NCBI GenBank assembly: GCA_016715505.1
Contig: JADJZY010000034.1
Span: 124,001-188,000 of the forward strand
Direction of reading: 5' to 3'
DNA length: 64,000 nucleotides
Source: Bacteroidota bacterium
GTDB lineage: Bacteria; Bacteroidota; Bacteroidia; Chitinophagales; Chitinophagaceae
In this document: positions 58,309 through 64,000 of the stretch, piece by piece
How positions within the stretch are numbered: the stretch's first letter is position 1
How the letters are laid out: every line of letters starts with the position of its first letter
The notes under the pieces: generated by a model
What the model saw: the letters and a program-made list of their open reading frames with translations, nothing else
What the model was told of the DNA's origin: nothing
The model's database searches: none
Program-made: the position numbers and the translations under genes

Positions 58309-58553
58309 ATCTGGAAGTCAGTAAACGACAAATCATCTACGACATCATCTTGTGTCAGGAGGAATGGATCATCAGAGCAATTAATCAATTGTTGCAGCGA
58401 AGTATTGCCTCTCCTGCCAGTGGACATATAGAATACCGAGCCATTGAATCCAAACGGGTTGAAGAAGAAAAGGAAAAAGAAATCACCAAATATGATTTTA
58501 TGTCAGTGGATGAATTTATGGACATGATGCGTCGCGAAAGCAAAAACTCTTAA
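58305..58553 (+). CDS. small charged protein of unknown function
   Basis: 82 residues, MNLEVSKRQIIYDIILCQEE. The N-terminal half looks helical; then comes a Glu/Lys-rich stretch (RVEEEKEKEITKYDF) and a C-terminal MSVDEFMDMMRRESKNS helix. The size and the C-terminal motif recall antitoxins of toxin-antitoxin pairs, but no toxin gene follows before 58748, so this is only a guess. Start fixed by the overlapping leader ORF. Confidence 0.55.
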   Translation: MNLEVSKRQIIYDIILCQEEWIIRAINQLLQRSIASPASGHIEYRAIESKRVEEEKEKEITKYDFMSVDEFMDMMRRESKNS

Positions 58554-58555
58554 AC

Positions 58556-58591
58556 CCTGCGGACCGTGTACCCGGGTCTTTCATTCGCAGG
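58556..58591. repeat. hairpin after the small charged-protein gene
   Basis: CCTGCG pairs with CGCAGG and, after an internal loop, GACC pairs with GGTC. It starts 2 bases after the stop. No T-run follows, so it is a weak terminator at best. The remaining gap to 58747 shows nothing. Confidence 0.45.
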
Positions 58592-58747
58592 ACATCAATA
58601 TTAAAGTTTAAAAACAGAGATTATCCTGAAACAAAAACAAGTTCTCGCTCCAATTATCACCGCTTTCTGAACTTCGACTTTATTTTTCAAAAGACAGCAC
58701 CGTTTATTCAACTCCGTTTGCTATTTTTACGGCCTTAAATTTATTGC

Positions 58748-60091
58748 ATGTCTACGATTGATTTGGTTATGCCCAAAATGGGCGAAAGTATCATGGAAGC
58801 CACCATTTTGAAATGGCACAAGAAGCCGGGCGATTTTGTAAAAATGGATGAAACCGTTCTTGAAATTGCAACCGACAAGGTAGATAGTGAGGTTCCTTCC
58901 ACTGGCGAAGGAGTGATTACAGAAATTTTATTCAAAGAAAACGATGTTGTTGCTGTCGGTAAAGTGATCGCTCGGATTAGCGCTGATGCCCAAGTGGGAG
59001 CTGCTCCGGCCAGTGCACCCAGCCCTGCACCAACACCTATGCCTGCATCGGCCCCAGCACCAGTAGCGGCTGCTCCTGTAGCTTCTTATCAAACAGCCAA
59101 TGGTGGTGGAAATAAATTTTACTCTCCTTTAGTATTAAATATTGCTTCTTCTGAGGGCATTGCCATGTCGGAATTAGAGAATATTCAAGGAACCGGAAAC
59201 GAAGGCCGTGTAACCAAAAAAGATATTTTACAATACGTTGCTGCTAAAAAATCGGGTGTGGTTTCTACCCCTGCAGTTTCGCCTGCTCCTACTCCTGAAC
59301 AGACTTCTGCGCCTGCAGCAGCCCCTGCGCAAGTTGTGGTTGAAAGTCCGGCTCCTGCTATTGCCAATTCTTACGCCGGATCTAATGTAGAAATCATTGA
59401 AATGGATCGTATGCGTAAACTGATTGCCGACCACATGGTAAAAAGTAAAGCGACCTCTCCGCATGTGACCAGCTTTACCGAGGCGGATGTAACAACCATC
59501 GTAAATTGGCGCAACAAAGTCAAAAACGCTTTTGAAAAAAAATACGGTGAAAAAATCACCTTCACACCTATTTTTATTGAAGCCATCGTGAATGCCATTA
59601 AAAAATATCCGATGATTAATTGCAGCCTGGACGGGAATCAAATCATCTTAAAAAAGGATTTGAATATTGGCATGGCTGCGGCCCTACCCTCGGGAAATTT
59701 AATTGTACCAGTCATTAAAAATGCAGATACCAAAAACTTATATGGACTAACGAAAGAGGTGAATGCGTTGGCGAATAATGCGCGAAACAATAAACTCAAA
59801 CCTGATGATACACAGGGAGGTACCTTTACCTTGACCAATGTTGGCACATTTGGAAGTCTGATGGGCACGCCAATTATCAATCAACCTCAGGTAGCCATTC
59901 TTGCAGTAGGCGCCATTAAAAAGCGTCCTATGGTACTTGAAACGCCGCAAGGTGATGTGATTGCCATTCGTCATATGATGTATTTATCCTTGAGTTATGA
60001 CCATCGTATTGTTGATGGTTCATTAGGGGCTAGTTTTTTAACCGAAGTGGCCAATGAATTAGAACGTTTTGACGGCAGTCGAGAAATTTAA
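58748..60091 (+). CDS. 2-oxoacid dehydrogenase E2 (dihydrolipoamide acyltransferase)
   Basis: 447 residues. One lipoyl domain (1-78) with lipoyl-Lys K44 in ATDKVDSEV; an Ala/Pro-rich linker; a peripheral-subunit-binding domain (about 120-155, FYSPLVLNIASSEGI, GRVTKKDIL); a second Ala/Pro linker; and the catalytic core (about 215-447) with SYDHRIVDG. The core transfers acyl groups to CoA. E1 and E3 genes are absent here, so pyruvate, branched-chain or 2-oxoglutarate specificity cannot be settled. The next gene starts 10 bases after the stop. Confidence 0.93.
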   Translation: MSTIDLVMPKMGESIMEATILKWHKKPGDFVKMDETVLEIATDKVDSEVPSTGEGVITEILFKENDVVAVGKVIARISADAQVGAAPASAPSPAPTPMPASAPAPVAAAPVASYQTANGGGNKFYSPLVLNIASSEGIAMSELENIQGTGNEGRVTKKDILQYVAAKKSGVVSTPAVSPAPTPEQTSAPAAAPAQVVVESPAPAIANSYAGSNVEIIEMDRMRKLIADHMVKSKATSPHVTSFTEADVTTIVNWRNKVKNAFEKKYGEKITFTPIFIEAIVNAIKKYPMINCSLDGNQIILKKDLNIGMAAALPSGNLIVPVIKNADTKNLYGLTKEVNALANNARNNKLKPDDTQGGTFTLTNVGTFGSLMGTPIINQPQVAILAVGAIKKRPMVLETPQGDVIAIRHMMYLSLSYDHRIVDGSLGASFLTEVANELERFDGSREI

Positions 60092-60101
60092 TGGATCCTA
60101 C

Positions 60102-60398
60102 GTGCATATTTGGACAGAAGATGAATTAATCAAGCAAATGGCGCTATTTCCGGGTTGGGAATTGAGAGATGCGGCATTGGAACGACAATTTTTATTTAAA
60201 GATTTTTCCGAATCCCTCGCTTTTATTGTTCAAGTGGGCATTTTAGCTGAAAAAGCAGACCATCATCCTGTCATCCACAACGTGTATAATCAGGTCAGTT
60301 TGCGACTCAACACCCATTCAGCAGGAGCCATCACGAACAAGGATACAGAAATGGCCTTACAAATCAATGCCATCCTGACTTCTTCAGATCCGGCATAG
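60102..60398 (+). CDS. 4a-hydroxytetrahydrobiopterin dehydratase (pterin carbinolamine dehydratase)
   Basis: 98 residues from a GTG start (MHIWTEDELIKQMALF). The active-site region EKADHHPVIHNVYNQVSLRL with two adjacent His, and the following THSAGAITNKD, are characteristic of PCD/DCoH proteins, which recycle oxidised pterin cofactor. A TTG at 60069 would overlap the E2 gene and is unlikely. No pterin-dependent hydroxylase is nearby, so an alternative role is possible. Confidence 0.85.
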   Translation: MHIWTEDELIKQMALFPGWELRDAALERQFLFKDFSESLAFIVQVGILAEKADHHPVIHNVYNQVSLRLNTHSAGAITNKDTEMALQINAILTSSDPA

Positions 60399-60481
60399 GC
60401 TTAAATTTTTACTTCCATTGGGGATTGATTTTTTTGATGAAAATATCCTCCGAAAGCACCCTAAATATTCCCTGCTTGCCT

Positions 60482-60489
60482 TACTTTTG
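60482..60489 (+). promoter_or_regulatory. putative -7 element of nuoHIJ
   Basis: TACTTTTG, 20 bases before the nuoH ATG. It suggests that nuoH begins its own transcript. Confidence 0.4.
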
Positions 60490-60509
60490 TTGGATTAATT
60501 TCAGAATAC

Positions 60510-61583
60510 ATGTTTGCACTGGCTATTACGTTTTCCCTCATACTTGAAAAGGTTATTCTTATTTCGGTCATTTTGGGCGGATCATTGGGAATAGCCATGT
60601 ATAGCACCTGGGCTGAACGTAAAGTTGCTGCCATCATGCAGGATCGTCGAGGCCCGAATCGTGCAGGACCATTCGGACTTTTTCAACCCCTCGCAGATGG
60701 TTTGAAGTTATTCATGAAAGAAGAAATCATACCTGCATTTTCATCAAAGTTTTTATTTATTCTGGGGCCATCCTTGGCTATGCTCACAGCCCTGATGACA
60801 AGTGCTGTTATTCCTTGGGGGCCGGATATTAAAGATCAAGCCGGGAACATTTTAATCAATTTACAAGTTGCCGACATCAATATCGGTATTCTGTTTGTAT
60901 TTGGAGTAGTGAGTTTAGGTGTTTATGGGATCATGCTCGGAGCCTGGGCCTCCAATAATAAATACTCGTTGTTAAGTGGTTTGCGTGCAGCCTCACAGGC
61001 CATTTCCTATGAATTAGCTATGGGCATTAGTTTGATTGCCCTGGTTATGATGACCGGTTCTTTAAGTTTGAAGGAAATCGTAGAACAACAACATGGTTTT
61101 TGGGACGGCAATTATTTTAGCTGGAATGTTTTTAAACAACCATTGGCATTTATCATTTTCCTGGTCTGTTCGTTTGCTGAATTGAACCGCGCCCCTTTTG
61201 ATCTTTCAGAATGTGAAAGTGAATTAATTGGAGGATATCATACCGAATTTAGTTCCATGAAACTTGGCTTCTATCTATTTGCCGAGTATATCAACATGTT
61301 TATCACCTCCATCATTTTGAGTACTTTATTTTTTGGAGGTTATAATTTCCCGTTCATGGATCAGGTTCAGGCTGCAGTTCCTCCTCTATTATTTACAATC
61401 ATTGGAATTGCTGTTTTGCTCGGCAAAGCTGTTATGTTTATCCTTTTCATCATGTTTGTTCGATGGACGATTCCAAGATTCCGTTATGATCAATTGATGA
61501 ATTTGGGCTGGAAAAGCTTGATTCCATTGGCTTTAATCAATATGTTGGTTACGGGTGCTGTTATTTTAGGTTTTCAATTTTAA
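60510..61583 (+). CDS. nuoH: NADH-quinone oxidoreductase subunit H
   Basis: 357 residues with about eight to nine TM helices. Conserved quinone-site stretches: WAERKVAAIMQDRRGPNRAGPFGLFQPLADGLKLF-type block (residues about 34-65), AASQAISYELAMG, and FAELNRAPFDLSECESELIGG with the acidic loop. It links the peripheral and membrane arms of complex I. It is followed by nuoI after 15 bases; the upstream neighbour is unrelated, so the block is separated from nuoA-G. Confidence 0.96.
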   Translation: MFALAITFSLILEKVILISVILGGSLGIAMYSTWAERKVAAIMQDRRGPNRAGPFGLFQPLADGLKLFMKEEIIPAFSSKFLFILGPSLAMLTALMTSAVIPWGPDIKDQAGNILINLQVADINIGILFVFGVVSLGVYGIMLGAWASNNKYSLLSGLRAASQAISYELAMGISLIALVMMTGSLSLKEIVEQQHGFWDGNYFSWNVFKQPLAFIIFLVCSFAELNRAPFDLSECESELIGGYHTEFSSMKLGFYLFAEYINMFITSIILSTLFFGGYNFPFMDQVQAAVPPLLFTIIGIAVLLGKAVMFILFIMFVRWTIPRFRYDQLMNLGWKSLIPLALINMLVTGAVILGFQF

Positions 61584-61598
61584 AGCGTAAATAAAAAT

Positions 61599-62099
61599 AT
61601 GTCTATCACAATTACTGACAGGGCTAAAAAGGTTGATCGTCGACCACTTTCATTTACGGAGCGTTTATACCTTCCGGGTATCATGAAGGGTCTGAAAATC
61701 ACCCTGGGTCATATGTTTCATAAAACGGCCACCATCAATTACCCGGAAGAAACACGACCATTCAGTGAAAATTTTCGCGGTTTGCATATTTTAAATCGTG
61801 ACGAACAGGGTCGGGAGCGTTGCACAGCTTGTGGACTTTGTGCATTATCCTGTCCGGCAGAAGCCATTACCATGGAATCTGCAGAACGCCAAAAAGGAGA
61901 GGAACATCTTTATCGGGAAGAAAAATATGCAGCTAAATATGAAATCAATATGCTACGCTGTATTTTTTGTGGTCTTTGCGAAGAGGCTTGTCCTAAGGAT
62001 GCCATTTATTTAACGCAGACATTTGCGCCAGCCAATTATCAGCGCAAGGGATTTATCTACAAAAAAGAAGACTTACTGATTCCACAAAAAGCCCAATAA
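61599..62099 (+). CDS. nuoI: NADH-quinone oxidoreductase subunit I
   Basis: 166 residues with two 4Fe-4S motifs, CTACGLCALSCPAEAI and CIFCGLCEEACPKDAI, carrying clusters N6a and N6b that pass electrons towards quinone. The N-terminal amphipathic segment fits membrane association. Between nuoH and nuoJ, in the usual order. Confidence 0.96.
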   Translation: MSITITDRAKKVDRRPLSFTERLYLPGIMKGLKITLGHMFHKTATINYPEETRPFSENFRGLHILNRDEQGRERCTACGLCALSCPAEAITMESAERQKGEEHLYREEKYAAKYEINMLRCIFCGLCEEACPKDAIYLTQTFAPANYQRKGFIYKKEDLLIPQKAQ

Positions 62100-62116
62100 A
62101 CAACCGATTTACCCAC

Positions 62117-62650
62117 ATGGATATTCAACAAATTATTTTCTGGACATTAAGTATTTTGACTTTAGGATTAGCCATCGGTGTAATCATGAGTCGAAATCCA
62201 ATTAATAGTGTACTCTTTTTGATTCTTACTTTTTTCTGCATTTCCGCACACTATGTATTGATGAACGCCCAATTTTTAGCCATTGTGAACATCATCGTTT
62301 ATGCCGGCGCTATCATGGTACTCTTTTTATTTGTGATCATGTTAATGAACCTCAATTCAGACACTGAACCGCAAAAGAATTTTCTGGTTCAATTTGCCGG
62401 TGTGATATCCGGCGGGGTATTATTATTGGTTTTAGTTGCGGCTTTAAAAACTACATTAACCGGATTAGAAGGTAAAAATATTGATCTTACTCAATCAACA
62501 GATATCGGCTTGATTAAGAATTTAGGCAAAGTACTTTTCACGGATTATGTTTTTCCATTTGAAATTGCTTCGGTACTTTTTCTCAGTGCAATGGTTGGCG
62601 CTGTGGTATTAGGCAAACGCGATAAGGATTTAAAAGTGATTAATCAATAA
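62117..62650 (+). CDS. nuoJ: NADH-quinone oxidoreductase subunit J
   Basis: 177 residues and five TM helices, with NPINSVLFLILTFFCISAHY and the conserved IVNIIVYAGAIMVLFLFVIMLMN pi-bulge helix. A membrane-arm subunit of complex I. The usual next genes nuoK-N are missing: a convergent DUF4294 gene overlaps its 3' end by 7 bases. Confidence 0.95.
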   Translation: MDIQQIIFWTLSILTLGLAIGVIMSRNPINSVLFLILTFFCISAHYVLMNAQFLAIVNIIVYAGAIMVLFLFVIMLMNLNSDTEPQKNFLVQFAGVISGGVLLLVLVAALKTTLTGLEGKNIDLTQSTDIGLIKNLGKVLFTDYVFPFEIASVLFLSAMVGAVVLGKRDKDLKVINQ

Positions 62651-63192
62651 CCTAAACTCCGCATAATCATCTCTAAATCTCTTTCTTTTTCAGCGTTGTA
62701 ATTTTCGTTCAGGTCGATGCCATTTAAACGGGCCCATGATTGATAATAGGCCGCAGTAATCGGATTTTTCAACTCTCTGACGATTGAATAACAATTTTTT
62801 CGAAGTTGTCGGTTGATGATTTTTATGAGTAAACGCCCTTGCGTGATATTCAATTTTTTGAGCTGATCTTCAAAGTTGATTTTAATTTCATCTTCTCTGG
62901 TTCGTATATATTTACGTTTAGCTCTCTTGTTCATTCCGGAAGTGGCCGTTTCAATTTCACTAAACATTTTCACTGCTGCATTCGCATAAGGCATAACCAT
63001 TTTTACATAATGTTTAGTTTGATTATAATGATAGCGCAAAGTATCATTGGCGAATATTCGGGTATCCACAACCACTGCTTCATTCAATTGAACCCGCCCG
63101 TCCTGATCACTGCTATTGATGGTTGGAAAAACCTGCTGAGCTTGGAGTGAACCAAAAACAGATACCAGGCAAAAAACAAATAAGTACTTCAT
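62644..63192 (-). CDS. DUF4294 secreted protein
   Basis: 182 residues from MKYLFVFCLVSVFGSLQAQ (signal peptide; ATG at 63192, with 63201 as alternative). The mature part matches DUF4294: TRIFANDTLRYHYNQTKHYV, MPYANAAVKMFSEIE, RAKRKYIRTREDEIKINFE and QGRLLIKIINRQLRKNCYSI. The family is confined to Bacteroidota; its function is unknown. It is predicted periplasmic. Confidence 0.82.
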   Translation of the reverse strand: MKYLFVFCLVSVFGSLQAQQVFPTINSSDQDGRVQLNEAVVVDTRIFANDTLRYHYNQTKHYVKMVMPYANAAVKMFSEIETATSGMNKRAKRKYIRTREDEIKINFEDQLKKLNITQGRLLIKIINRQLRKNCYSIVRELKNPITAAYYQSWARLNGIDLNENYNAEKERDLEMIMRSLGY

Positions 63193-63325
63193 AATTGTCA
63201 TTCTGTTTCGTAAAATTAAGTAGCGCGGAATCGTGTACTCGTTAATTAAAACAAAAAGGGGCCTCAAGACAAATTGCTGGATATGTAAACAGATATTATG
63301 AGGATCATAATGAACCCTGTTTGTG

Positions 63326-64000
63326 ATGAATCCGAAATATCAATCAAAAAGGTCTAAGTTTGCCGCCCACATGAAAGTTCCCGAACAAAAATACATTCGC
63401 CTGCAAAACGATATTGAAATCGCTTATTTAGATCAAGGCCCGGAAAATGGAGAAATGATTGTGTTTATTCATGGTCTTGCGAATGCCTCTATGGTATGGC
63501 AATGGAATACCCTTGTATTGAGTGAAACCCTGAGATGTATCAGTATTGATTTACCGGGAAATGGCCTTTCCTCTCGTGGGGATTATAACTATGGCATGTC
63601 TTTTTATCAGGATAGTGTATTGGAGTTTCTACAAGCATTAAAGATTAGAAAAGTAACCCTTTCAGGCCATTCGATGGGTGGACAAATAGCGATTGGCTGC
63701 GCATTAACAGCACCAAATCTTGTAAAAGATTTATTGTTATTCGCACCTGCTGGTTTTGAATATTACACCCCTGAAGAAGCGATCTTATTTGAAAGCGCTA
63801 TTCGCTTTCAGAATTTTTTGAACATGGATGAGTTACATATTGCCCAATCCATCAATGCTTCCTTTTTTCAGACTTCGTAAGATTCAAAAAAAATCATTGA
63901 AACACTCAATCAGTATATCCAAAAAAATAACCGGAACAGTTACCGACGAATGTTGGATATGACTATTTCTTCCATGTTGAAAGAACAAATATTTTACGCC
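63326..64000 (+). CDS. alpha/beta hydrolase (one in-frame stop; cut by window end)
   Basis: An alpha/beta-hydrolase fold: oxyanion region VFIHGLANASMVW, IDLPGNGLSSRGDYNYGMS, and the nucleophile elbow LSGHSMGGQIAIG (Ser). A TAA at 63878-63880 follows INASFFQTS, but the same frame then stays open to the window edge (DSKKIIETLNQYIQKNNR), so the cap domain and catalytic Asp/His probably lie beyond. The stop is likely a base error. The start may also be the ATG at 63371. Substrate unknown. Confidence 0.78.

Noticed and set aside
1..64000. tRNA genes, rRNA genes, CRISPR arrays, prophage
   Set aside because: No cloverleaf with a GGTTCRA-type arm, no rRNA segment, no regular spaced repeat array and no phage structural gene was found by reading both strands.

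Overview
The window comes from a member of the Bacteroidota. I infer an uncultured or little-studied lineage near Chitinophagales/Saprospirales, but I cannot place it more exactly from gene content alone. The evidence is type IX secretion (T9SS) parts (PorV- and PorG-like proteins, T9SS-type C-terminal tails), a SusC/TonB-like receptor with a carboxypeptidase-regulatory domain, DUF4294 and DUF6913-type proteins, Porin_10, a fused SpmA-SpmB protein, and the Bacteroidota promoter element TAnnTTTG in front of many genes. Shine-Dalgarno sequences are mostly absent. No rRNA, tRNA, CRISPR array, prophage or intact transposase was found.

Layout. 1-5.2 kb: oxidoreductase fragment, flippase-like membrane protein, ruvC, a GC-rich structured intergenic element, a two-component system, HIT protein, greA. 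5.2-14.2 kb: a minus-strand operon of TonB-dependent receptor, a 1335-codon secreted protein and PorV. 14.4-24.3 kb: housekeeping genes (rny, murI, pdxA, rnhA, ffh, map, secG) and a short non-autonomous inverted-repeat element family next to ffh. 24.3-38.9 kb: spmAB fusion, CotH-type surface protein, xerD, NAD(P)HX repair enzyme, phosphatase, accA, dapA, two L,D-transpeptidases, RNase Z, GtrA protein. 39.0-40.9 kb: ECF sigma factor, putative anti-sigma factor and Spy-like periplasmic protein. 40.9-48.4 kb: lysS, FAD desaturase-like protein, pheT, and dnaB behind a cluster of DnaA-box-like sites. 48.4-58.1 kb: GHL10 glycosidase, PagL-like deacylase, YARHG lipoprotein, DUF2306 protein, pfkA, PorG-like protein, porin, purine nucleoside phosphorylase. 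58.2-64 kb: a small gene with a coupled leader ORF, a 2-oxoacid dehydrogenase E2, pterin dehydratase, an isolated nuoHIJ block, a DUF4294 protein and an alpha/beta hydrolase cut by the window end.

Function. Much of the window concerns the cell envelope: protein export (SecG, SRP, T9SS), peptidoglycan (MurI, two L,D-transpeptidases), outer-membrane proteins, lipid A editing and envelope-stress control. The rest is replication, recombination, translation and central metabolism.

Sequence quality. At least twelve genes, several of them normally essential (accA, dnaB, pdxA, xerD), are split by single-base shifts that mostly lie in homopolymer runs, and four more carry one in-frame stop. I read this as uncorrected sequencing error rather than mass pseudogenisation. 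The affected genes are annotated over their full span with the break points stated.
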